A stretch of DNA of 64,000 nt. Source: Azotobacter beijerinckii (GTDB taxonomy: Bacteria; Pseudomonadota; Gammaproteobacteria; Pseudomonadales; Pseudomonadaceae). Shown here piece after piece: positions 51,264 through 59,573 of the stretch. The DNA is taken from the NCBI RefSeq assembly GCF_900110885.1, contig NZ_FOFJ01000021.1, positions 1 to 64,000 on the forward strand. Reading direction: 5' to 3'. A program made the position numbers and the translations under genes. The notes under the pieces are model-generated. The model did not search any database and was not told where the DNA came from. It was given only the letters and a program-made list of their open reading frames with translations. Every line of letters begins with the position of its first letter. Positions within the stretch are counted from its first letter, which is position 1.

Positions 51264-52555
51264 GCAGTATGACGCTGACGGTGGCGATGTCGGACGCGGA
51301 GATCCGGCGGCAGGCGGCCCGGCCCGAGGTGGGGCGGCTGCGGGCGGCACAGCATCCGGCGCTGCGCCTGCGATTCCTCGAGGAGCGGTCCCGGGGGAGC
51401 TGGGATGTCCGGGCAGCGGGCGAATGGAGGAAGTTCGCCGGCTGGCCGGAGCTGAACACGAAGGCGGCGCTGGCGGTGCTGCCCGAGGTGCTGGCCCGCC
51501 TGGCGGCAGATCCGGAGGCGGTCGTGGGCCAGGGTGGCTGGTCGACGGTGGGCGAGCTGCTGGAGTGGTATCGGGAGCGGGTGATGCGCGACCGCAAGCT
51601 GTCGGCCAAGCGCAAGGCGTCGGTGAAGTCGGCTATCGACTGCCACCTGCTGCCGCGCCTGTCGAGCCTGCCGCTGGCCGCGCTGAACCGCTCGGCGGTA
51701 GACCAGACACTGATGTGGCCGCTGCAGGAGACGCTGTCGCCGAGCTATGTGCGCCTGATCCTGCGGGTGCTGACGATGGCCTTCAAGCAGGCGCTGCGGC
51801 TTGAGCTGATCGCCGAGGATCCGCTGGCCTCGGTGAAGTTCACGGATTTCGTCCAGGCGCGGATCAAGCCGAAGGCGGCGCGGCTGCATGTGATGGATGC
51901 CGGGCAGCTGCTGGCCACTCTGGCGACGCGCTTCGAGCAGGCCCCGCTCGAGGGGATGCTGGCGGTCATGATGCTGGCCCACGGCACTCGGGTGGGCGAG
52001 ACCCGGCTGGCCCGCTGGCGGCATATCAGCCTGAGCGAGCGGGTCTGGCTGATCCCGGCAGAGAACACCAAGACCAGGACCGAGCATGTGCTGCCGCTGA
52101 CCGAGCAGGCCTGTGTGCTGCTGCGCCGGTACCGGGCCATCCAGGAGGCGAAGGGCGGCGATCCGGTGTGCCTGTTCCCCGGGCGGGACGGCAAGCCGAT
52201 CAGCGACAAGACGGCCAGCGCGATCTTCTCCAGCCTGGGCGGCGGGCAGTGGTCGAGCCATGACCTGCGCAAGATGGCCCGCACTGGCTGGGCCGAGCTC
52301 GGCGTGGATTACCTGATCGGCGAGCTGCTGCTGAACCATGCGATGGGCTTCGCGGCGCAGACCTACATCAACACCAGTGCCGACGACCTGAAGCTGGATG
52401 CGTTGAAGCGCTGGCATGCATGGCTGGATGAACGTGGTTTTTTGGCGATTCACGGCGGTACGGGGGCGGTTTCTTCCGTTTCGAGGTTCGACGCGCAGGC
52501 CGCGCCAGTCGTGGCGCGCAGCGATTTTCGAGAACTCCAAAAAGAGAGGCTGTAA
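51260..52555 (+). CDS. second tyrosine recombinase, inside the replication/Nin region
   Basis: The 431-residue protein has a core-binding domain (TVGELLEWYRERVMRDRKLS) and a complete tyrosine-recombinase catalytic set: Arg in LAHGTRVGETRLARWR, Lys in PAENTKTRTEHVLPL, HDLRK (His-x-x-Arg), LLNHAMG and Tyr in AQTYINTS. It begins with TTG overlapping the preceding stop; ATG 51269 is an alternative. Its place between replication genes and a VRR-NUC nuclease differs from the attachment integrase at 29423, so it may act as a resolvase or an alternative integrase. Its C-terminal 40 residues are variable. Confidence 0.87.
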   Translation: MSSMTLTVAMSDAEIRRQAARPEVGRLRAAQHPALRLRFLEERSRGSWDVRAAGEWRKFAGWPELNTKAALAVLPEVLARLAADPEAVVGQGGWSTVGELLEWYRERVMRDRKLSAKRKASVKSAIDCHLLPRLSSLPLAALNRSAVDQTLMWPLQETLSPSYVRLILRVLTMAFKQALRLELIAEDPLASVKFTDFVQARIKPKAARLHVMDAGQLLATLATRFEQAPLEGMLAVMMLAHGTRVGETRLARWRHISLSERVWLIPAENTKTRTEHVLPLTEQACVLLRRYRAIQEAKGGDPVCLFPGRDGKPISDKTASAIFSSLGGGQWSSHDLRKMARTGWAELGVDYLIGELLLNHAMGFAAQTYINTSADDLKLDALKRWHAWLDERGFLAIHGGTGAVSSVSRFDAQAAPVVARSDFRELQKERL

Positions 52556-52999
52556 ATGGTCGCGACGGCAGTGAAGAGGCGGGTGGCGCCGAGGCGTCGG
52601 CCCTCGGTGGACTACGAGGGGATGGAGCAGGCGGCGCTGTTCAATTGGCTGCGCGTGCGGCATCCGGAGGCCTGGGAGCTGGCCTATCACATCCCCAACG
52701 GTGGGCACCGGGTGAAGGCTGTGGCGGCGAAGCTGAAGGCCCAGGGGGTGAAGGCCGGGGTGAGCGACATCAAGCTGCCGATGGCCCGGGGCGGGTATTT
52801 CGGGCTGTACATCGAGTTCAAGGCCACCCCGCCGCATGACGCGTCGGTGTCGGAATCGCAGCGGACCTTCCTGCAGAAGGTGGAGCGGGAAGGGTACCTG
52901 GCGATGGTATGCCGGGGGCTGGACGAGGCCGTGCAGGCGATCGACGCCTACCTGGCGTGGCCAAAGACGGTGGTGGTGCGTGGGAGTGGTGGCCAGTGA
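52556..52999 (+). CDS. VRR-NUC nuclease
   Basis: The 147-residue protein has the VRR-NUC PD-(D/E)xK fold: EQAALFNWLRVRHPEAWELA, HIPNGGHRVKAVAAKLKAQG, then catalytic KAGVSDIKLPMARGGYFGLY and IEFKATPP. Phage members act as stand-alone Holliday-junction or repair nucleases. ATG directly follows the recombinase stop, suggesting coupled expression. Confidence 0.88.
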   Translation: MVATAVKRRVAPRRRPSVDYEGMEQAALFNWLRVRHPEAWELAYHIPNGGHRVKAVAAKLKAQGVKAGVSDIKLPMARGGYFGLYIEFKATPPHDASVSESQRTFLQKVEREGYLAMVCRGLDEAVQAIDAYLAWPKTVVVRGSGGQ

Positions 53000-53042
53000 A
53001 GGTGCGAGTGCATTTTTCAGAATTCGAAGTGGGGGAAGCAGC

Positions 53043-53606
53043 GTGACCATCTACCGTGACGTATTGAGTGCCGTTGTTCGCTGCCTGGCAGCCGAATGTA
53101 TCGACAACACGGCCAAGCAGGCCTGGCAGAAGCTGTACCAGGCAGGCGATCTATCGTCGGGCAAGGGGAGCGCCCTGGGTGTGCGGGATATGCTCGACGT
53201 GGACTGCATGGTGCACGCCCGCCTGCACAGCCAGTTGCCGCCGCGGCTGTGGCATGCGCTGGTCGCCAAGTACAGCACGCACAAGGCGCGCAAGGTAGAG
53301 GCCATCGGCCATCTGGTGCCGTTGGTGGAGTCGCCGGCACCCCAGCTGTTCCGTTACAAGGCGGTCACGGTCTGGGCGATCCCACAGTTGAAAGGCAAGG
53401 ATGGAAAGCGCTCGACCGACATGATCGTTTTGCCGGCGGGGTTCTACGACATGAATGCCTGGGATCTGGATGCTCGGCCGGAACGTACTCGCAGGCGCTG
53501 GCGGACAGATATCTGCAAGGCCCTGGAGGGTATGGTGAACGAGGCGCTGGTAGAGGCGCAGGAAGTCTTGCAGGCAGAGGGAGTGCTGGTTGAACAGGCT
53601 GCGTGA
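53043..53606 (+). CDS. phage protein in the late-regulator position
   Basis: The 187-residue protein (TIYRDVLSAVVRCLAAECID, GVRDMLDVDCMVHARLHSQL, PPRLWHALVAKYSTHKARKV) is helical with basic patches. It is placed between the replication/nuclease genes and the lysis/packaging genes, where lambdoid phages encode antiterminator Q, but I see no direct Q similarity. GTG start with GGGGGAAGC upstream. It ends before a terminator. Confidence 0.6.
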   Translation: MTIYRDVLSAVVRCLAAECIDNTAKQAWQKLYQAGDLSSGKGSALGVRDMLDVDCMVHARLHSQLPPRLWHALVAKYSTHKARKVEAIGHLVPLVESPAPQLFRYKAVTVWAIPQLKGKDGKRSTDMIVLPAGFYDMNAWDLDARPERTRRRWRTDICKALEGMVNEALVEAQEVLQAEGVLVEQAA

Positions 53607-53692
53607 AGCTGTACGGTGCAGATCATGGAGGCGGAGGCGCTGAAGGTGATGTTGGAGAAGTAGGGGCTGGGTAGCTGCTAGGTTCGGCGCGG

Positions 53693-53720
53693 GCCCCGCC
53701 CCGAGCGGGGCTTTCTGTTT
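53693..53720 (+). terminator. hairpin terminator after the late-regulator-position gene
   Basis: GCCCCGC and GCGGGGC surround a five-base loop and are followed by TTTCTGTTT. Confidence 0.75.
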
Positions 53721-53732
53721 CTGGGGGCGGGG

Positions 53733-54059
53733 TTAGGGATTAGGCTTTGTTTCCTCCGATGGCAGAGGAACAGCCAGCTTTGCATCCAATACTTTTTGAG
53801 TTTCCTGAAGGGCGCTCTGTACCTCATTAAGATATTCAGCGGCTGTAATACTGGTCTGTAGCACGGTGCCAAGCTCGACCAGCAGCGCGTCTCGAGAGGC
53901 CTTGGCTTCGATAATATCCTCGCGGGTGAAGGTTTCTTCTAATCGGACGATGATCTCAGCTATAGCTGATCGATTATTTTCTTTGGCCGCCTCCATGAGT
54001 TTGACTTTTAGCTCTTCTGGAAGGCGGAGATTGTTGAGTTGAGTGTCTGTGTGGCTCAT
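53733..54059 (-). CDS. Arc-like DNA-binding protein, leftward
   Basis: The 108-residue protein has an Arc/RHH domain (QLNNLRLPEELKVKLMEAAK followed by ENNRSAIAEIIVRLEETF) and a C-terminal helical region of 60 residues. It faces the early genes across the terminator. A repressor of the adjacent late promoter is possible but inferred. Confidence 0.78.
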   Translation of the reverse strand: MSHTDTQLNNLRLPEELKVKLMEAAKENNRSAIAEIIVRLEETFTREDIIEAKASRDALLVELGTVLQTSITAAEYLNEVQSALQETQKVLDAKLAVPLPSEETKPNP

Positions 54060-54252
54060 AAGGAAGCCTCGATCTGGATAGCGTTTGCCGGGCTACTCCT
54101 TGGGCTTTGCCGCTTGCTTGTGCAGCAGTTCCTCGTCCTTGGTCTTCCAGTTCAGTATGGCGACATGCCCGAAGAAGTTCGGCTGTTCCGACCTGCGGTC
54201 AGGTTAAAAGTGGCGTAATAGACGGGCCGGGATGGGCTTGGAGGTGATGGCC

Positions 54253-54384
54253 ATGCGTCACCATCTCGAAGTGCTCAGCCGCGCCTGGGCGACATTCAGC
54301 GGCAGTGCGGAACGGCCCTGCAGCATGAGCGCGCTGATGTTGGCTCAGCCTGATCTGGAGTCATCAGCAAGCGAAGCGACTTGA
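54253..54384 (+). CDS. 43-residue phage protein
   Basis: The frame MRHHLEVLSRAWATFSGSAE, ending SSASEAT, has TTGGAGG eight bases upstream. A TTAAAAG...TAATAG-like promoter may precede it (54205-54230). It stands alone between the Arc-like gene and the terminators before the holin. Function unknown. Confidence 0.45.
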   Translation: MRHHLEVLSRAWATFSGSAERPCSMSALMLAQPDLESSASEAT

Positions 54385-54455
54385 CTCGCGTGGCCGGTTG
54401 GCCGAATATTTAGCCATCATGTGGCTATTGCGCGTGCATGATGACGACAGTTTGC

Positions 54456-54490
54456 AACCCCGGTACAGAGCGATCTGGCCGGGGTTTTTT
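54456..54490 (+). terminator. rho-independent terminator
   Basis: AACCCCGG and CCGGGGTT form a stem with a 15-base loop, followed by a six-T run. Confidence 0.85.
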
Positions 54491-54580
54491 CTTTCCGGCG
54501 CACCCAGGCGATGGCGGATGTCACTGCCAGCGATAAGCGAAAAACGGCCGGGCTCTCCACCCTGCGCCAATCCATTCCAG

Positions 54581-54605
54581 GCCCCGCCATCGTGCGGGGC
54601 TTTTT
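54581..54605 (+). terminator. rho-independent terminator
   Basis: GCCCCGC and GCGGGGC form a 7-bp stem with six-base loop followed by TTTTT. Confidence 0.85.
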
Positions 54606-54678
54606 CGTTTCGGCCCCTCGCCCCTTAGCTCCCTGGCAGGACTGCGCTGCGGGCCACCTAACTCCCAAGGAAACACTC

Positions 54679-55008
54679 ATGCCCAACGAGCACCAGACGC
54701 TCGCCGACATGCCGTTCTGGCTGCTCGTGCTGATCTCCATGGCTGGCCTGTCCGGTGAAATGCTCCGTGCCTCCGGTGGCGACCTAACCATGGAACAGAT
54801 CCTTAAGCGAGTGATGCTGCGGTTCGGTGCTTCGGGTCTGCTTGGCATGGCGACGCTGATGCTGGCCATGGCAGCAGGCTCAGGCATACACCTGGCCGGT
54901 GGGCTGGGTATTGTTGTCGCGGTACTGGGCGCTGACGTAGCTGGTGGGCTCTATACCCAGTGGCTCGCCAAGAAGGCCGGCGTCGAGCGGAGGGTGGGGG
55001 GGCAGTGA
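54679..55008 (+). CDS. phage holin
   Basis: The 109-residue protein has three hydrophobic helices (FWLLVLISMAGLSGEML, GASGLLGMATLMLAMAAG, LGIVVAVLGADVAGGLY) and short charged ends, matching class I LydA-like phage holins that permeabilise the inner membrane. AAGGAAACAC precedes ATG 54679. In this phage it stands upstream of terminase; the endolysin is not next to it and is presumably further right. Confidence 0.75.
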   Translation: MPNEHQTLADMPFWLLVLISMAGLSGEMLRASGGDLTMEQILKRVMLRFGASGLLGMATLMLAMAAGSGIHLAGGLGIVVAVLGADVAGGLYTQWLAKKAGVERRVGGQ

Positions 55009-55279
55009 CGGGCGCTGGCCCGGTGCGCCGGGGACCCTGGCCACCCGCCCCCCTACCGCGGGGAAGGCGTCGAGCCGCGCGGTAACGAACAATTTTTCGA
55101 TTTTTCGGATGCTCCACCACAACACCGATGCCTCTCTGCTGGAGGCCGCGTGGCTTCTGGCTTCCAGACGTTTTGATGAGTTGTGCAAGGTGAGCATTTG
55201 CCGAAAGTCAATGTACAAGAGGCGCTCCGCTCGCGAATCGCTGCAGGCCCCGTAGTTGCTGGGCTGAATAGGAGTCTGC

Positions 55280-55789
55280 ATGAGTGTGACCCTTGTACAT
55301 TCGGGGGCGCGCTTGTGGTCCATCAACGCGCTGGCCGAAGAATTCGGCATCGACCGCCGCACAGTGAAGCGTCGCCTCGAGGGCATCCCTCCCGTAGGCG
55401 AAACCAAAGGCCATCCCGCCTGGCGGCTGCGCGATGTCGCCGTCGCGGTGATGGGGCCACAAGTCGCCTTGCCGGAAGATGACCCCGACAAGCTCCCGCC
55501 GGCCGAGCGGCTCACCCACTACCGGGCCGAGCGTGAAAAGGCCAAATGGCTGGCAGAACAACGATTCCAGATCCCTGTTGACGAGGTCGAGGAGGTCGTC
55601 GCCACGGCGTTCAAGTCCCTGGCCTCGGCGCTCGACACCCTTCCGGACGTGCTGGAGCGCGACTGCGCCCTGCGGCCCGAGGAGGTCGAGCGAGTGATCA
55701 GCGTAGTGGATGGCGCCCGAGAGGCTCTGTATCAGCAGCTGCTCGATGTGTGCAGCTTGCTGGACGAGACAGTCTATGAAGACAGCTGA
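55280..55789 (+). CDS. terminase small subunit (Nu1/DUF1441 type)
   Basis: The 169-residue protein has an N-terminal winged-helix-like DNA-binding part (SINALAEEFGIDRRTVKRRL, GETKGHPAWRLRDVAVAVMG) and a long helical C-terminal part (PPAERLTHYRAEREKAKWLA). This is the small-terminase architecture of lambda-type phages, which recognises the packaging site. AGGAG precedes the ATG; the stop overlaps the large subunit by 14 bases. Confidence 0.85.
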   Translation: MSVTLVHSGARLWSINALAEEFGIDRRTVKRRLEGIPPVGETKGHPAWRLRDVAVAVMGPQVALPEDDPDKLPPAERLTHYRAEREKAKWLAEQRFQIPVDEVEEVVATAFKSLASALDTLPDVLERDCALRPEEVERVISVVDGAREALYQQLLDVCSLLDETVYEDS

Positions 55790-57875
55790 CATCGTCCGCA
55801 ACACCGCCGAGATCATCCGGCCGCCTCGCCGCATCCTGGTGAGCGATGCTGCAGAGCAGAACCTGAAATTGAACGAGCCTGGCGGTTACCAGGGAGATTT
55901 TACCCTCGACGTCGCCCCCTACATGCGTGAGCCGATGGACCTGCTGTCCAGCCGGCGCTTCGAAGGCGTGGTATTCGTCGGCCCGGCGCGGTCGCTCAAG
56001 ACCCAGGCCTTGATCGACGGCGGTTTCGCCTACACCGTCACCTGCGACCCGGGCGACGCGCTGATCGTGCAGATGAGCCAGGAGTCCGCGCGGGACTTCT
56101 CGCGCACCCGCATCGACCGCGCCATCCGTTACAGCCCCGAGCTGGCCTCGCGAATCGCCACCGGCCGCGCCGACGACAACGTCTTCGACAAGTTCTTCAA
56201 GAGCGGCATGGTGCTCAAGATCGGCTGGCCAGCCGTCTCCCAGTTGTCGTCGAAGTCGATCCGCTGGGTCTGGTTGACCGACTACGACCGCATGGACGAT
56301 GACATCGACGGCGAGGGCGACGCCTGGTCGCTCGCGCTCAAGCGCACCCAGACCTTCCTATCGCGCGGCATGTGCTGCGCAGAGTCCTCGCCGGGGCGGG
56401 AAATGACCGACCCGGCCTGGCGGCGAAAGACACCGCACGAAGGGCCACCCTGCAAAGGGATTGTCGGCCTGTACAACATGGGCGACCGCCGCCGCTGGTA
56501 CTGGCAGTGCCCGGACTGCAAGGAGTTCAGCGAGCCTGCGCCTGGCATCGGCAGCTTCGCCCTGCCGAGCATGGAGCAGCTCAAGGAGCAGATCCGCACC
56601 GCAGACCTCACCAGGCTGACCCGCGAGTGCGCCTACTTCGCCTGCCCACATTGCGGCAGCCTGATCAGCGAAAAGCACAAGCGCGCGATGAACCGCGCCG
56701 GCCTCTGGCTGATCGAGGGGCAGCAGATCGACCGCGACCGCACCATCAGCGGGGAGCCGCGGCAAAGCAAGGTCGCCAGCTTCTGGCTGGGGGGTATGGC
56801 CGCTGCGTTCCAGGGCTGGGAGTCCATCGTCGGCCGCTACCTGCAGGGCATGCATGCCTACGTCACCACCGGCGACGAGGAAATGCTCAAGACCACCACC
56901 AACCTCGACCAGGGCGCGCCCTACATGCCGCAGCGGGCCGAGTCGGTGCGCTCGCAGGATCTGCTGATCGTCCGCAAGGAGGAGGTGATCAAGTTCCAGG
57001 TGCCTGACGGCGTGCGCTTCATCACCGTCGCGGTGGACGTCCAGGCCGGCGGCAAGCCGCGCTTCGTCGTCCAGGTCGAGGGCTGGGGCGCTCACGGCGA
57101 GAACTGGCTGATCGACCGCTACAACATCCGCACCAGCAAGCGCCTGGACGAAGACGGCCAGCCGCTGCCGGTCGACCCGGCCGCCTACCTCGAAGACTGG
57201 GACCTGCTGGAGGAGGTCATGCAGAAGGCCTACCCGCTGGCCGATGGCAGCGGCCGGGCGATGCTCCCGGTCATGGTTGCCTGCGACTCCGGCGGCAAGG
57301 CCGGCGTGACCGAGCGGGCCTACGACTACTGGCGCAAGCTCAAGCGCGCAGGCCTGCACAAGCGCTTCATGCTCATCAAGGGCGACGGTGCCCCGAATGC
57401 ACCGCGGCTCAAGGAAACCTACCCGGACAGCGACCGCAAGGACCGCAAGGCCAAGGCCCGCGGCGAGATCCCTGTCTGGAGGCTCAACACCAACATGATC
57501 AAGGATGCGGTGGACGCCGATCTGCAGCGTGAAGCACCAGGCCACGGATACCGCCACTTCCCCGAGTGGCTGGGCGACTGGTTCTTCGAGGAAATGACCT
57601 TCGAAGTGCGTACCCCGCAAGGCTGGAAGAAACCCGGGAAGGGCAACAACGAAGCCTTCGACCTTTCAGGCTACAACCGCGCCGCCGCAATCCGCCAGGG
57701 CATGGAAAAAATCGACTGGTCAAGCCCGCCGCCCTGGGCACGCGACTGGAACAACAACCCGAATGTGATCCAGGGCGAGCCCGGCCAGGTGGCGCAACCG
57801 CGTCCGATCGATCCGCCCAAGCCGAAACCCCAACGAACCGCCACCCGCCGGGTGCGCATGCAGGTAACCCGCTGA
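55776..57875 (+). CDS. terminase large subunit (lambda gpA type)
   Basis: The 699-residue protein packages DNA. It has an ATPase domain with a Walker-A-like GPARSLKTQALIDGG (about residue 69), a Walker-B region RWVWLTDYDRMDDD (about 165), two CxxC pairs (CPDC and CPHC) and a nuclease domain (FITVAVDVQAGGKPRFVVQV, ACDSGGKAGVTERAYDY). These are typical of the GpA family, which uses cos or headful packaging. Length fits gpA (about 640-700). Confidence 0.93.
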   Translation: MKTADIVRNTAEIIRPPRRILVSDAAEQNLKLNEPGGYQGDFTLDVAPYMREPMDLLSSRRFEGVVFVGPARSLKTQALIDGGFAYTVTCDPGDALIVQMSQESARDFSRTRIDRAIRYSPELASRIATGRADDNVFDKFFKSGMVLKIGWPAVSQLSSKSIRWVWLTDYDRMDDDIDGEGDAWSLALKRTQTFLSRGMCCAESSPGREMTDPAWRRKTPHEGPPCKGIVGLYNMGDRRRWYWQCPDCKEFSEPAPGIGSFALPSMEQLKEQIRTADLTRLTRECAYFACPHCGSLISEKHKRAMNRAGLWLIEGQQIDRDRTISGEPRQSKVASFWLGGMAAAFQGWESIVGRYLQGMHAYVTTGDEEMLKTTTNLDQGAPYMPQRAESVRSQDLLIVRKEEVIKFQVPDGVRFITVAVDVQAGGKPRFVVQVEGWGAHGENWLIDRYNIRTSKRLDEDGQPLPVDPAAYLEDWDLLEEVMQKAYPLADGSGRAMLPVMVACDSGGKAGVTERAYDYWRKLKRAGLHKRFMLIKGDGAPNAPRLKETYPDSDRKDRKAKARGEIPVWRLNTNMIKDAVDADLQREAPGHGYRHFPEWLGDWFFEEMTFEVRTPQGWKKPGKGNNEAFDLSGYNRAAAIRQGMEKIDWSSPPPWARDWNNNPNVIQGEPGQVAQPRPIDPPKPKPQRTATRRVRMQVTR

Positions 57876-58108
57876 TGGCCTACACCCGCGAACAGCTCCA
57901 GGCCGTCGAGGCCGCCATCGTCGCGCTGGCTGCCGGCGAGCGCGTGGTCGAAGTGCGCTTCGGCCCCAACGACTCCACCCGCTACGCCACCGCCGAGCTG
58001 CCGCAGCTGATCGGCCTGCGCGACCGCATGAAGGCCGAGATCCAGGCCAGCGAAAACAACGGCCGCCGCCTGCGGGGCTACCGACTCAACCACCGCCGGG
58101 GGCTGTGA
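57875..58108 (+). CDS. gpW-like head-tail joining protein
   Basis: The 77-residue protein starts YTREQLQAVEAAIVALAAGE, has RVVEVRF and TAELPQLIGLRDRMKAEI, the pattern of the lambda gpW family that stabilises filled heads. It overlaps terminase by one base and the portal gene by one base. Confidence 0.85.
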   Translation: MAYTREQLQAVEAAIVALAAGERVVEVRFGPNDSTRYATAELPQLIGLRDRMKAEIQASENNGRRLRGYRLNHRRGL

Positions 58109-59556
58109 TGGACTTCGAAACCCTGCAATCCCGCGGCTTCCTGCTCGACGGCGCGCCGCTCCGGCCGCAGGCCAGCTACGATGCCGCCAGCCAGGGCCGG
58201 CGTATGAAGGACTGGGCGCCCGGATCGCCGGGGCCGACCCGGGCGGCCGTCGGCCAGATGTCCACCGTCCGCGCCCGCTCGCGCGATGCCGGCCGCAACA
58301 ACGGCTGGATCGCCAACGGCGTGCGCAACTGGGTCAGCAACGAAGTCGGCGCCGGCATCAAGCCGCGCTCCAAGGCTCCGGATGCCACATTTGCTGCCGA
58401 GGCCAACCGCCTCTGGGACGAGGAGTTCTGCGCCGCTGCCGACTACGACGGCACGCTCGATGCCTACGGCCTCATGGCCCTGGCCGTGCGCTCGCGCAAG
58501 GAGGCCGGCGAGGTCTTCGTGCGCATCCGCCACCTGGGGCTGAACAGCGGTGCCCCGGTGCCCGTGCAGTTCCAGCTGATCGAATCCGAGCAGGTACCGC
58601 ACACCCACAGCATGCAGTACGGCGACCGCGAGATTGTCGCCGGCATCGAGTTCGACGGGAACGGCAAGCGCTCGCAGTACTGGATGTACCGTCGCCACCC
58701 CTGCGATATGTCACCGAACGGCATGGAGCTGGTCCCGGTGCCGGCCAGCGAAGTCATTCACCATTTTGCTCCGCTGCGCCCCGGGCAGGTGCGGGGTATT
58801 GCCGAGACCGTCCAGGCGCTGATCAAGGCCCGCGACTTCGACGAGTACGACGATGCCGAGCTGACCCGCAAGAAGACCCGGGCCAACTACACCGGAGCCA
58901 TCACCCGGCAGAGCTTCGACGACAGCGACTTCCAGTTCGACCCGTTCACCGGAGAGCCGCTGGAGGGCGGCGCCGCGCCGATGGTCAACATCGAGCCCGG
59001 CACCTTCCCGGCCCTGCTGCCAGGCGAGGAGATCAAGCTGTTCGACGCCGACCAGGGCGGTGCCTACGGGGAGTTCATGCGGCAGCAGCTGATGGGCGTG
59101 GCGGCCTCGCTGGGGATTCCCTACGAGCTGTTGTCCGGCGACATGCGCAACGTCAACGACCGCATCCTGCGCGCGCTGCTCAACGAATACCGCCGGCTGA
59201 TCGAGCAGGCGCAGTGGCTCTACACCATCCCGCAACTGTGCCGGCGCATCTGGGAAGCGTTCATCGACGCAGCAGTGCTCGCCGGCCGGCTCAAGGCCCG
59301 CGACTACGCCACCAACCGCAAGGCCTACCTGGCGTGCGACTGGCGACCCCAGGCATGGCGCTACCTGCACCCGGTCCAGGATGCCCAGGGCGAGCTGATG
59401 CTCATCAAGGGCGGGCTCAGCTCGCGCGCTGCCGCTGCTGCCGAGCGCGGCTACGACGTCGAAGACATCGACCGCCAGAACCAGGCCGACACCGAGCGCG
59501 CCCAGGCCATGGGCCTGCAGTACAGCCACGACCCCGTGAAGGTCACCGACGAATAA
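58108..59556 (+). CDS. portal protein (lambda gpB family)
   Basis: The 482-residue protein shows the lambda-type portal pattern: RSRDAGRNNGWIANGVRNWV, FQLIESEQVPHTHSMQYGDR, HFAPLRPGQVRGIAETVQAL and YDDAELTRKKTRANYTGAIT. It forms the DNA entry ring at one capsid vertex. Length is close to the family norm (about 500). Confidence 0.93.
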   Translation: MDFETLQSRGFLLDGAPLRPQASYDAASQGRRMKDWAPGSPGPTRAAVGQMSTVRARSRDAGRNNGWIANGVRNWVSNEVGAGIKPRSKAPDATFAAEANRLWDEEFCAAADYDGTLDAYGLMALAVRSRKEAGEVFVRIRHLGLNSGAPVPVQFQLIESEQVPHTHSMQYGDREIVAGIEFDGNGKRSQYWMYRRHPCDMSPNGMELVPVPASEVIHHFAPLRPGQVRGIAETVQALIKARDFDEYDDAELTRKKTRANYTGAITRQSFDDSDFQFDPFTGEPLEGGAAPMVNIEPGTFPALLPGEEIKLFDADQGGAYGEFMRQQLMGVAASLGIPYELLSGDMRNVNDRILRALLNEYRRLIEQAQWLYTIPQLCRRIWEAFIDAAVLAGRLKARDYATNRKAYLACDWRPQAWRYLHPVQDAQGELMLIKGGLSSRAAAAAERGYDVEDIDRQNQADTERAQAMGLQYSHDPVKVTDE

Positions 59557-59573
59557 TCCAACCGGAGCGCTCC

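Larger units (their letters stand above)
54385..54678. other. gene-free stretch with two strong terminators
   Basis: No gene is supported in these 294 bases. Two hairpin terminators (54456-54490 and 54581-54605) stand in series before the holin gene. Serial terminators at the start of late genes suggest control by antitermination. Confidence 0.6.

Noticed and set aside
53043-53606. Antiterminator Q
   Set aside because: Position fits, but I see no Q family motif, so only a positional remark is made.
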